Assembly (NCBI RefSeq): GCF_004363655.1
Contig: NZ_SNZH01000003.1
Span: 366,020-430,019, forward strand
From: Tahibacter aquaticus
Lineage (GTDB): Bacteria > Pseudomonadota > Gammaproteobacteria > Xanthomonadales > Rhodanobacteraceae
Reading direction: 5' to 3'
Length of the DNA: 64,000 nt
Part shown: positions 36,090 through 43,627 of the stretch, piece after piece
Layout of the letters: each line of letters opens with the position of its first letter
Numbering within the stretch: the first letter of the stretch is position 1
Program-made: the position numbers and the translations under genes
Notes under the pieces: model-generated
Told to the model about the DNA's origin: nothing
The model's database searches: none
What the model saw: only the letters and a program-made list of their open reading frames with translations

Positions 36090-36736
36090 CGGCCAGCACG
36101 GACACGGGGGCGCTGTGCGCCCGGCTGCGCGCCGCCCACCCGCGGCGGGCGGTCGTGGTGCAGCGGCTGCACGACGTGTGCACGGTCATGGCGCGAACGC
36201 CCGGCGCGGTGTTCACCGTCGCGGCGGTGGCGGCGGCCTGCGCGAACGCGCGGTACCCGGGCGACGTGCCGGGCCCAGCCGAAGGCACGATCCGCAACCC
36301 GGAGGGCGAACCGTACCGGAAGCTGATCGCGGCGTTCGCGACGCGGAACCCCGTGTCGAAGCGATCGCGCGCGGTGGACCCGAACGACGCGGAGCTGGCG
36401 CGGGCGCCGCCGGTGGTGCGGCAACGGGTGCGTCAGCTGGAGCGCGCGGTTGCCTCCCTGAGCGCCGAAAACAGGGTGCTGAGGGAACACGCGGTCCGAT
36501 CGGCGTGCGCGGTAAGGCCTGCGGCGGCTACCGTGGAACCGGCGCTGTCGCCGGAGGGGCTTGAGGGGCTGCGCGACTGGCTCTCACCCGATCATCGGGC
36601 GTCGCTCGGGTGGCGCGTGGACGCCGGAGGAAGGCTGCTCGATGCACGGGGCACGACGTTGATGGCTTCAGAAGCCTACCGGACGCTGCGGGAGATGCTG
36701 GCGCACTGCCGATCAGGCAACGGCGCTAGCCCGTAG
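36056..36736 (+). CDS. gmtX: Third protein of trio (GmtX-like), coiled coil
   Basis: This protein of about 226 residues is an Ala/Arg-rich helical protein with a leucine-zipper-like coil (VRQRVRQLERAVASLSAENRVLREH, about residues 118-145). A segment YPGDVPGPAEGTIRNPEG may contact DNA. GTG 36056, 36062 and 36077 are possible starts; all overlap gmtZ. The position fits GmtX or the TnpC-type accessory of Tn554-like trios, with no catalytic motif. Its role in transposition control or target choice is inference. Confidence 0.6.
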   Translation: MVVGGGRVRDLTASTDTGALCARLRAAHPRRAVVVQRLHDVCTVMARTPGAVFTVAAVAAACANARYPGDVPGPAEGTIRNPEGEPYRKLIAAFATRNPVSKRSRAVDPNDAELARAPPVVRQRVRQLERAVASLSAENRVLREHAVRSACAVRPAAATVEPALSPEGLEGLRDWLSPDHRASLGWRVDAGGRLLDARGTTLMASEAYRTLREMLAHCRSGNGASP

Positions 36737-36956
36737 GCTCCGCCGGCGTTGACTGCCGCCTCTACGCTTTAACAGGAAGGGTTGCTCGGCGCTCGACGTC
36801 GATGGGCGAGGCAATGACGAAGGCGGGCGGTGCTTCTTGAGCCGATGTCGACGGGTCCGACAATCGTGCAGCGTTGCCGCCATCGACGAACCGCTGACTT
36901 GGCACATGGGGACCGATTGGCCAAACTAGTGTCGTGAGGGGTGCTCGGGGGCAGTT

Positions 36957-37811
36957 GTGGATCGTTCGGATTCGGCATCGCGCTGGCGCAAGCTGGCGCA
37001 GGTATTCACTCGTCCCGTGTTGTCCGCGGTCGCGCGGGAGGGGTCGGTGCGACCGATGCATGCACGGATGCGGGCCGCCGGGATGACCGTCACCAAGGGC
37101 TCGCCGATTGCGCCGTTGCTGGATGAATGCCTTTTCAACCTCCAGCGCAACTACCGATGCGAGTATGTGTACAAGGCTGCTGTTGGTGATCGCATCGTTT
37201 TTGGTCGCCACAGCCCGCGGACGGCAAGCCTGCAGGTCGAATTGCCGGTGGGCCGTTCCATCGTGGATCTTGCTGTCTTCAACGGCACCTCGACGGCTTA
37301 CGAAATAAAGACCGAGTTCGACTCGGACAAACGCCTTGTTTCTCAAACCCCCGATTACCTCAAGGCCTTCGACCAGGTGTTCGTGGTGACCCATGCCGAC
37401 ATGGCCGAACGGTGCCTGAGCATGCTGGACACGCGGGTGGGCATCTTGGTCCTGAACGATCGGGGCCGATTGACCACGGTGCGTTCGGCGGTAAGTGCGG
37501 ACGGCCGAATCGACTCCGCCACGCTTTTTCGAATGCTCCGGCGTGCCGAGTATCAAGCAGCTGTCGGCCGCCTCCTGGGGCCCCAACCCGACTTACCCAA
37601 CGGCCAAGTCCATGCCCACTACAGCCGGCTCTGGGCGACCCTTTCTCCGGAAGAGGCTCACCGTGCTTTTGTAGCGGCCATGCGCGACCGCACCACCCAA
37701 CCCCACTCGGTGGATTTTTTGACCGCGCTCCCTGCGAGCCTGCGGGTGTTGGGTTACGCAACACCGCTGTCCGCGGTTCAGCGACAGCGCATCTTGAATG
37801 TTTTGCATTAA
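36957..37811 (+). CDS. sce7726-family protein, PD-(D/E)XK nuclease-like
   Basis: This 284-residue protein contains SIVDLAVFNG with Asp104, followed by YEIKTEFD with Glu116-x-Lys118. That is a D...ExK motif of the PD-(D/E)XK nuclease fold, and the strand order (QVFVVTH, GILVLNDRG) fits. The sequence and its neighbour match what I know of the paired sce7726/sce7725 families. The start is GTG 36957 behind GGGGGC; ATG at about 37056 (MHARMRAAG) is a shorter option. It is the first gene after the recombinase trio and therefore likely cargo, perhaps anti-phage. Function is not demonstrated. Confidence 0.65.
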   Translation: MDRSDSASRWRKLAQVFTRPVLSAVAREGSVRPMHARMRAAGMTVTKGSPIAPLLDECLFNLQRNYRCEYVYKAAVGDRIVFGRHSPRTASLQVELPVGRSIVDLAVFNGTSTAYEIKTEFDSDKRLVSQTPDYLKAFDQVFVVTHADMAERCLSMLDTRVGILVLNDRGRLTTVRSAVSADGRIDSATLFRMLRRAEYQAAVGRLLGPQPDLPNGQVHAHYSRLWATLSPEEAHRAFVAAMRDRTTQPHSVDFLTALPASLRVLGYATPLSAVQRQRILNVLH

Positions 37812-37863
37812 GTAATTAGCCTCTTTTTCAAGACGGCGCGGGACGCGCTGATCGGGAGGTCCG

Positions 37864-38814
37864 ATGTATTTCCCGTTCTTGTACGGCCGCGGCGCGGAGT
37901 TGCTGGCCATCCGATCCCTTCTCCGGGATCCGCGCGATCGAAGCGCACTCGTTCCCATCGTCGAACCCGTCAACGCGAACATCGCGCCCTTGCGCCGCTG
38001 CTTGGATGCTTGCGAAGAAGCTGGGCAGCCCGTCGTCGTTGTCGTGAACCCCGGCAGGCACCAGCTGGCCAACCCGGGCGAAGCGCGCGGGTGGTTTCGG
38101 GAGGCCGTTGAGGGACTGGAGGCCTGCCCGTCTGCGTATCCTGCCTTCCGGACCAACGACCGCACGTCCTTGGCGGCCGCCAACGCTGTTCTCAACGCGT
38201 TTCCGGAGAGGGAGGTGGTGCTCATCCACGGCGGCGCGGGTCTCGGCGATCAAGAGCTCCGCCAGGTTGCGCGCGACCCGCGGGTGGCTTGGCACGTCGT
38301 GCTCGACGGCACATGTCCGGCGCGGCAACAGGATCTGCTGCCGGGAGGAAAAAAGGTCGTCGTGCGGGATCGCTTCCGGAAACTGGACCGCAACGCCGAC
38401 TACGCAGGGACCGAGTTCTTCACCGATCAACACCGGACGTTCCCACCCCATGCGGGCTTCGGCGACTACCTGTGCCTGGGTTCTGAATTCAAATCCGGAG
38501 GTTCCACCCCGGGTGCCGTGGCGATTCATGGGGTTTTCAAAAACCCTTTGAACGGCGATGTTTGGGTGGAGCACTTCGTCTCGGACGACCGAGATCGCAA
38601 CGACGGGGACGTAGCGAGCAAGTTCCTTCAAGCTGCGGCGCACTTCGTTCGCGCTGCACGTCGACGTCCGCGTGAGTTCGGAGCCAACCCAGCGTTGAAC
38701 GCGTACGCGTCCTACGTCCGGCAGAGTCAGTATCCGGGGCTTTCGAAGAACAAAGAGCACCAGATCGTTCATCACATCTGCGTGGTACTGGATCTCCTTT
38801 CGGGGGCGTTGTAG
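37864..38814 (+). CDS. sce7725-family (beta-protein-like) protein
   Basis: This 316-residue protein opens MYFPFLYGRGAELLAIRSLL and has VPIVEPVNANIAPLRRCL, the N-terminal landmarks of the sce7725 family, a TIM-barrel-like fold of unknown activity related to the phage beta protein group. GGGAGG precedes the ATG, and the gene lies 52 bases after its sce7726-like partner. The two families are usually neighbours, which supports both calls. A role together with the nuclease-like partner is plausible but untested. Confidence 0.65.
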   Translation: MYFPFLYGRGAELLAIRSLLRDPRDRSALVPIVEPVNANIAPLRRCLDACEEAGQPVVVVVNPGRHQLANPGEARGWFREAVEGLEACPSAYPAFRTNDRTSLAAANAVLNAFPEREVVLIHGGAGLGDQELRQVARDPRVAWHVVLDGTCPARQQDLLPGGKKVVVRDRFRKLDRNADYAGTEFFTDQHRTFPPHAGFGDYLCLGSEFKSGGSTPGAVAIHGVFKNPLNGDVWVEHFVSDDRDRNDGDVASKFLQAAAHFVRAARRRPREFGANPALNAYASYVRQSQYPGLSKNKEHQIVHHICVVLDLLSGAL

Positions 38815-38840
38815 CGGCGTGCGGCGTTTTACACATCCTA

Positions 38841-38872
38841 CATTCCTGGCAACGCGAACCAACGCAGGAATG
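38841..38872. repeat. REP-like inverted repeat
   Basis: CATTCCTG and CAGGAATG form an eight-base inverted repeat with a 16-base centre, followed by ACGG. The half-site on the minus strand (CCGTCATTCCTGCG) resembles common intergenic REP elements of Xanthomonadales. The remaining bases between 38815 and 39026 show nothing else. Confidence 0.4.
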
Positions 38873-39026
38873 ACGGCGGTTGCCGAACGCGCGTGGGAGT
38901 ACCGTTGAGTTGCATTCGATGCAGCGGCCCGATGAGGCGTGGGGTAGGCAACCCTGCCGACGTTGCCCCGTAGCGAAAATGCATCCGTGCTGCTGCAGCG
39001 ATTGGTGAAGGGAAGTAGGAGAGTCA

Positions 39027-39179
39027 GTGAAAGCAGGAGATGTTGTAGTGCTCAACTCGGGCGGTCCGAAAATGACCGTTGTCGGTGCTGGAAGTGAAAA
39101 GGTCCGCTGCAAGTGGTTCGACTGTAGGAACGCGGTCCAGATCGGAGCCTTCATCAACGGCTCGGGGCCGGCTGCGTAG
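39027..39179 (+). CDS. YodC-like (DUF2158) small protein
   Basis: This 50-residue protein (GTG start, AGGAGA upstream) has the DUF2158 pattern: GDVVVLNSGGPKMTV at the N-terminus, then VRCKWFD near residue 30, as in E. coli YodC. The fold is a small beta barrel, and the function is unknown. It lies between the sce7726/sce7725 pair and the toxin-like gene. Confidence 0.75.
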   Translation: MKAGDVVVLNSGGPKMTVVGAGSEKVRCKWFDCRNAVQIGAFINGSGPAA

Positions 39180-39225
39180 CGTGGGCCGTCTGAGATCCCC
39201 GCCGCGGGCATGCATCTCGCACGGG

Positions 39226-39254
39226 TTGACATATATCATGAGTGGATATATATG
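39226..39254 (+). promoter_or_regulatory. Sigma70-type promoter with palindrome before TumE-like gene
   Basis: TTGACA is followed after 17 bases by TATATG. CATATATC and GATATATATG around the spacer form an inverted repeat that could bind the HTH partner for autoregulation. If real, transcription starts near 39260 and the first ATG at 39252 is too early, which favours ATG 39324 for the toxin-like gene. Confidence 0.5.
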
Positions 39255-39638
39255 GTAGCGCATCATGAACTTGCGTGGTTCGTTGACCAATCGGCTGTCT
39301 ACCGACTCCCGTGCGGCTGGGTCATGGCGGTTCGCGTGGACTGGTGCGACGAGACTCCGGGGCGTCCTCAAGGGATTTCCTACGGCCTGGTCCTCAACGA
39401 TGAGCTATCGGAGCGCATCTTGGGGTTCGACAACTCCCACCAGTTCGATGGCGCGAGTCCCGGCGACCCATTCGACCACGAACACCGACCGGGCAAGACG
39501 GGTCAACGCTTTCGCTACGACTTTGTCTCCGCTCCCCAGTTGTGGGACGACTTTTTGGACAGGGTAGAACAGCATTGCGAGCGGGCCGGTGTGACGTTCG
39601 CTTTGGAGATGAAGGATGACCAAGATCATTTCAGGTAA
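39252..39638 (+). CDS. TumE-like (DUF6516) putative toxin
   Basis: This protein of 128 residues (or 104 from ATG 39324) has the DUF6516/TumE pattern: VDWCDETPGRPQGISYGLVL, then RILGFDNSHQFDG, then a histidine-rich DHEHRPG and FVSAPQLWDDFLDRVEQH. In known pairs the toxin-like protein precedes an HTH antitoxin of the HVO_A0114 type. Here the next gene starts with such an HTH and overlaps by 23 bases. Toxicity is inferred from family and context only. Confidence 0.65.
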   Translation: MVAHHELAWFVDQSAVYRLPCGWVMAVRVDWCDETPGRPQGISYGLVLNDELSERILGFDNSHQFDGASPGDPFDHEHRPGKTGQRFRYDFVSAPQLWDDFLDRVEQHCERAGVTFALEMKDDQDHFR

Positions 39639-41208
39639 GGACTTTCGTGCCAGGACGCACGCGCGCCGGGACGAGGCCGCCAAGCCGACCAACCGCGAAG
39701 ACAATTGGCTGGAGGTATTGGGCAGCTCTGCCCAACGTGAGCTTCTTGCTTTAATCGGCAACCTGCACCCGCAAAGCATCGGCGAACTGGCAGACGTTGC
39801 GGGAAGGGCACAGCCGAACATCAGTCGCTCGCTGTCGGCTCTTTTGAAAGCGGGCTTGGTTTCGGTGGAGTCCAACGGGCGGACATCGGTGCCGTCGTTG
39901 ACGGCGTTCGGCCAGCAGAAAGCGGAAGAAATCGGCCTTTTGCTAGTCACCGAGCCCGGGGTTACCGGCAAAAGTGGATCGCCCGATGTGGGCGCGCCGG
40001 AAGCGTCTGCGCCGTTTCTCTTTGCGTCGTTTGAAAACAGTACCGATGAGAACCTCGGGCAGCTGAGCATCAACGCACCCATTCACCAAAAGATTGTGGT
40101 GGGGCACTCACGCGAGGCCTTGGGCGATGCCTCGCACCGCTTGGTCGATAACTGGTGGCGCATTTGGTATCGCCGGGATGCGCCTTACAGACTCGGGGCG
40201 TTTTGCTTGGGCGACAAGGAAGCGACGCTTCATGTGCGATCCAGCGGTCCGCGGGTCGAACGATTTTTGAGATCGCATACCGACGGTTCGATGTTCGCAC
40301 GCGCGACGGTGGATTGCCTTACCTTCCAAAAGGAAGTGCTTGATGCCGTGGTGCGTCCCACCGTGGCCAAATGTCGGGCTTCGATGAAGCATTTCGACGA
40401 AGCATTGTGGGGCAAGCTCGCCCGGTTGGACGACTCGTACGCGCACGCGGCAGAGCGGGAGTTTTGCCGCACCGCAGGCGCGCTCAATCTGTCGGCGTAC
40501 GATCTGTCGGACGACAGAGCTGAGCGCGTGCGCGGGCTGATTGCTTCGATGCCCGACGAGGATTCCCGGCTTGACTTTGCTTCGGTGGTCCTCATCGATG
40601 AAATTGACGAGGCTTCTCGCCTGATTCACGACGGCATACGCCAAGCCGAGGGCCGCAATACGCTTTCGGCTCTCCCGGAGTTTGCATCTGCGGTTCGGAG
40701 CAAGCATCCGGGGCTTGCAAACAGCGGGGTGCGGCCGTGGCAAAAAGGGATTTCGGCCGCGAAAGCCCTTCGTAAACATCTGATGCTGGGAGCAGACGCC
40801 TGCGTGGGCACCGCATCCGAGCTGGCGGCAAAATGCGGAGCGGCCCACTTCGCTCCGCGGCCGCTTGCCTCTTCGGGCCTTCTTGCGTTCCAGGAACGTG
40901 TCAGCGATGGGCCGGTGGTGCTGGTTCGGGAAGACGGGAACGCGCAGTTTTCGGCTTTTGTGTTGGCGCGCGCGGTGGGCGACTACCTTGTTTTCCAAAG
41001 TACGAAGTCGTGCGTGGCAGACGCCTACACCGACCGACAAGCCGTGGGACGAGCGTTCGCAGCTGAGTTCATGGCGCCTGCAGAGGGGGTCATCGCCATG
41101 ATCGACGACGAACGATCTGCAAGTGTCGTGGCGCAGCATTACAAAGTGCCCATCGACGTCATCGAGCACCAGTACAAGAACAACTATGGGGCGCACGAAC
41201 ACGCGTAA
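39616..41208 (+). CDS. HTH (HVO_A0114/MarR-like) protein with degenerate ImmA/IrrE-like end
   Basis: This 530-residue protein has an N-terminal winged helix (about residues 30-90, LGSSAQRELLALIGNL, IGELADVAGRAQPNISRSLSALLKAGLV) matching TumA-type antitoxins. A 300-residue region without recognised domain follows. The C-terminus reads like ImmA/IrrE: FVLARAVGDYLVF aligned to the usual helix, then AFAAEFMAPAEGVIAM and VVAQHYKVPIDVIEHQY. The metallopeptidase HExxH is replaced by ARAVGD, so peptidase activity is unlikely. It probably neutralises and represses the TumE-like gene. Confidence 0.65.
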   Translation: MTKIISGKDFRARTHARRDEAAKPTNREDNWLEVLGSSAQRELLALIGNLHPQSIGELADVAGRAQPNISRSLSALLKAGLVSVESNGRTSVPSLTAFGQQKAEEIGLLLVTEPGVTGKSGSPDVGAPEASAPFLFASFENSTDENLGQLSINAPIHQKIVVGHSREALGDASHRLVDNWWRIWYRRDAPYRLGAFCLGDKEATLHVRSSGPRVERFLRSHTDGSMFARATVDCLTFQKEVLDAVVRPTVAKCRASMKHFDEALWGKLARLDDSYAHAAEREFCRTAGALNLSAYDLSDDRAERVRGLIASMPDEDSRLDFASVVLIDEIDEASRLIHDGIRQAEGRNTLSALPEFASAVRSKHPGLANSGVRPWQKGISAAKALRKHLMLGADACVGTASELAAKCGAAHFAPRPLASSGLLAFQERVSDGPVVLVREDGNAQFSAFVLARAVGDYLVFQSTKSCVADAYTDRQAVGRAFAAEFMAPAEGVIAMIDDERSASVVAQHYKVPIDVIEHQYKNNYGAHEHA

Positions 41209-41338
41209 GGGCATCGGCAGAGGACGAGTTGCGTCGGGTGCCCGAGCTCCCGACCTTCGAAGTAGCTTTAGCGCTGCGTCGTTTCGTTCCCAATGGTTGG
41301 GTTGGGCGACTCGGTATCCACAGCCGGAGGAGTAGCTC

Positions 41339-41488
41339 ATGACCAAACGACTTGTCAGCGGACAGCGGGAGCAAGGCGATTACGCCATCCGCCGTCCCAA
41401 CTTCGAACGGGCCAGCGACATCCTTCCGAATCAGGAAAAGGCCATCGAACGCGCATGCGCGATGGAGCCGTGTTCGTACCAGAATTGA
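41339..41488 (+). CDS. Short DUF2188-like protein (possibly truncated)
   Basis: A 49-residue frame behind GGAGGAG contains GDYAIRRPNFERASDILPNQEKAIERA, which follows the DUF2188 pattern of a strand, ERAS and a Q-x-EAI-x-RA helix. The frame stops just after the helix, where longer relatives continue, so it may be a truncated copy. Elsewhere 41209-41689 holds only doubtful frames. Confidence 0.5.
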   Translation: MTKRLVSGQREQGDYAIRRPNFERASDILPNQEKAIERACAMEPCSYQN

Positions 41489-41689
41489 CGGAATCGTGCG
41501 CGAAACAGTTGATAGCTCTACCTCGGTCGACCCTTGCCGCCTCTGAAGCTGGCGGCCGAACTTGAGCTGACGATCCCCGCTTTGAGAGCCTTCAGGCTCG
41601 CCTGTCAAGCAGCGCGTCGGTCGCAGACCGGGTTCTCGCCATGAAGTCTAGCCTTGTAGTGGGGTTCAACATGGAGAATAGGAGGAGCA

Positions 41690-42007
41690 GTGAGCAACCT
41701 TCTGAAAACAGCACTGCTGGTCATGATTGCGTTTCCGGCGCTCGCCGCATCGCATCACCCTGACACCAAAATGGCCAAGTGGCTGAAGCTCAGCGCGGTG
41801 GATCAGTTTGATACCGCGCAGACGTTCGTCAGCAAGCTGCACGCGCTGGATGCGTTACCGGCCACGAAGCGTCGAGCACCCGCTCAGATTGCTCGGGAAC
41901 TGGTGCTTTGCGCGAAGAATCAGGCCGATGGCCGGGACACGTTCAACAAGGAAGCGACCATCGGCTACTACTTGGCCATTTGTGTAGAACCCTACATGAC
42001 GCATTAA
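41690..42007 (+). CDS. Small exported protein of unknown function
   Basis: This 105-residue protein starts at GTG 41690 behind AGGAGGAGC. It has a clear signal peptide (MSNLLKTALLVMIAFPALAAS) and a helical mature part with two cysteines (LVLCAKN, YLAICVE). No family was recognised. It is isolated within the cargo region. Confidence 0.6.
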   Translation: MSNLLKTALLVMIAFPALAASHHPDTKMAKWLKLSAVDQFDTAQTFVSKLHALDALPATKRRAPAQIARELVLCAKNQADGRDTFNKEATIGYYLAICVEPYMTH

Positions 42008-42721
42008 CAGGCCGCCCGCAGGCCTACGGATAAACAGCATTGAAAGCCCATGGGGTTGTGTGCCCGCAGCCGTCGTGGGCCGCTCTCGGAGGACTTGAAG
42101 GCGAGCCGGCGGTTGTTGGGCGGTCTATAGTCGTGCGGAGCGCACATCGGAACGCTTCGGACGAATATTTTTGGTAAGAGAGGGGGGGCGCTCCCGCCGG
42201 AGAGGTCGTTTGGACGGCAATGCGCTCAAGACCGGATACATGGGTCCGCATAGTCGTACCTGCTTCCGCCTGTGCTGCTTCAGATTGATCCTGAGCGCAT
42301 TCGAAGCCAGTGCGTCGTAGCCCTTTGGGTTTCAGGGTCGAGGTGTTCCGTGATTTTTCCGTTTCAGCCTTCGGAACAAACCGATCTACAGCTCCGCTTG
42401 CGCGAGACGCCAGGAGGTCGCGCCAAGCTGTCGGCGGAAGTAGGTTCGTCGACCTGATCGTGGCCGATTGCGCTTTGAAAACGGTGAGGCAACACTACAA
42501 CCGCCGTAGGGACAAATCGGAACAAGCGTGGGACTGCCCTATCCGATACTTCCGTTGTCGTCCGCAGCAATCCTGGCTCGGGTTTGCGGGCGAGTTGTTG
42601 GCTACGGGTCAAGATCTCGAGGCAGAAAGTTTATCCGATGCGGCCGTGAGCGGTGGCCGCAGGTGTTCAACGACGGATGGACGATGCAGGTCCAACCGAT
42701 GGATCGAGGGCGTCTTCTGCC
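42008..42721. other. Gene-less stretch upstream of nuclease-like cassette
   Basis: About 700 bases show no supported gene. Short frames at 42272 and 42310 lack ribosome binding sites and family resemblance. A run of Gs followed by CGCTCCCGCCGG (42182-42200) is notable but unexplained. Confidence 0.25.
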
Positions 42722-43627
42722 ATGAACGAGGATGAAATTTTCGCCCTTTACCAAGCGCTGTCCTACGGTGCTCGGGACTTTGGAAGGGACGAAGAACGCC
42801 TCACTGCTCTTGCGCCTGAAGCTCGCGCCCGACAACTCGATCCGGCGACGCAACAGAACTGGGCCGCGGCGCTGAGGAACTGCCTCCACGCAATCGCTGA
42901 AACGCCGACGTTGCTGGTTCGGGCGTTGTCGATGTGGTTGACCGTGGATGCGGACGTGCCGCTTGCTGCGGCACTGTTGGCGCATGCAAATCGAGAAGCA
43001 ATGACGTTGGACCATCCGACCGAACTACCGTTGGACGCTGTGTCCATCGATCAAGCCATACTGGTTGCCTACCGGTTGTGCTCCCGACATACGTCGCCTC
43101 AGCTTTCGCTGGGATGGCTGCTGAGCATGGCGCGTACGCATCCCAACGACGGGTCGGTTCAGCGGGCGGTCGAGAAGCTGTTGAAACACCTCGCGGACGA
43201 GTTTCCGCGTACGACGCTGCAACTTCTTGAGTCGGATGCGTGTGTCTTTCGGAACCTTCCGGCCGTTCAGGCCACCACAACCGTGCTGGTCGAGCAGGCT
43301 GCTGCCAGCAGGGCGCGGCCGCGGCTGCGGGAGTTCGCCATGACCGCGTCGATGCGGCTGCAGCACGCGAGCCTCAAACGCGATGAGCAGCGGGACATCG
43401 AACGCGGCACCCGTCAACGGTCGGTCATGATGCAAATGGTGCGCTCCCAGCGGGTGAAGTACGCCAGCAGAGTGTCCATCCAGGTAGCCGACCATGACGC
43501 CGTTCGCGAGGTGCCGATGGCCATGACGGAAATGCGCCATACCCTCGAGTTGCCGTTGTCGGAGTCGACGGATCCACTTATCGGGTTTTGGGTTCGCAAG
43601 AAGCTCGGGCGGGGGCCGGATCGATGA
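42722..43627 (+). CDS. Cassette gene A: helical protein (hypothetical)
   Basis: This 301-residue, strongly helical protein (MNEDEIFALYQAL, WAAALRNCLHAIAETPTLLVRALSMWL) ends in a more polar region with MTEMRHTLELPLSES. No recognised domain or catalytic motif is seen. It is coupled by ATGA to the nuclease-like gene downstream, so the two act together. ATG 42722 is the first start giving a protein-like N-terminus. Confidence 0.6.
   Translation: MNEDEIFALYQALSYGARDFGRDEERLTALAPEARARQLDPATQQNWAAALRNCLHAIAETPTLLVRALSMWLTVDADVPLAAALLAHANREAMTLDHPTELPLDAVSIDQAILVAYRLCSRHTSPQLSLGWLLSMARTHPNDGSVQRAVEKLLKHLADEFPRTTLQLLESDACVFRNLPAVQATTTVLVEQAAASRARPRLREFAMTASMRLQHASLKRDEQRDIERGTRQRSVMMQMVRSQRVKYASRVSIQVADHDAVREVPMAMTEMRHTLELPLSESTDPLIGFWVRKKLGRGPDR

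Noticed and set aside
38838-38880. CRISPR-like repeat
   Set aside because: Only a single inverted repeat is present, with no regular spacing or second unit.
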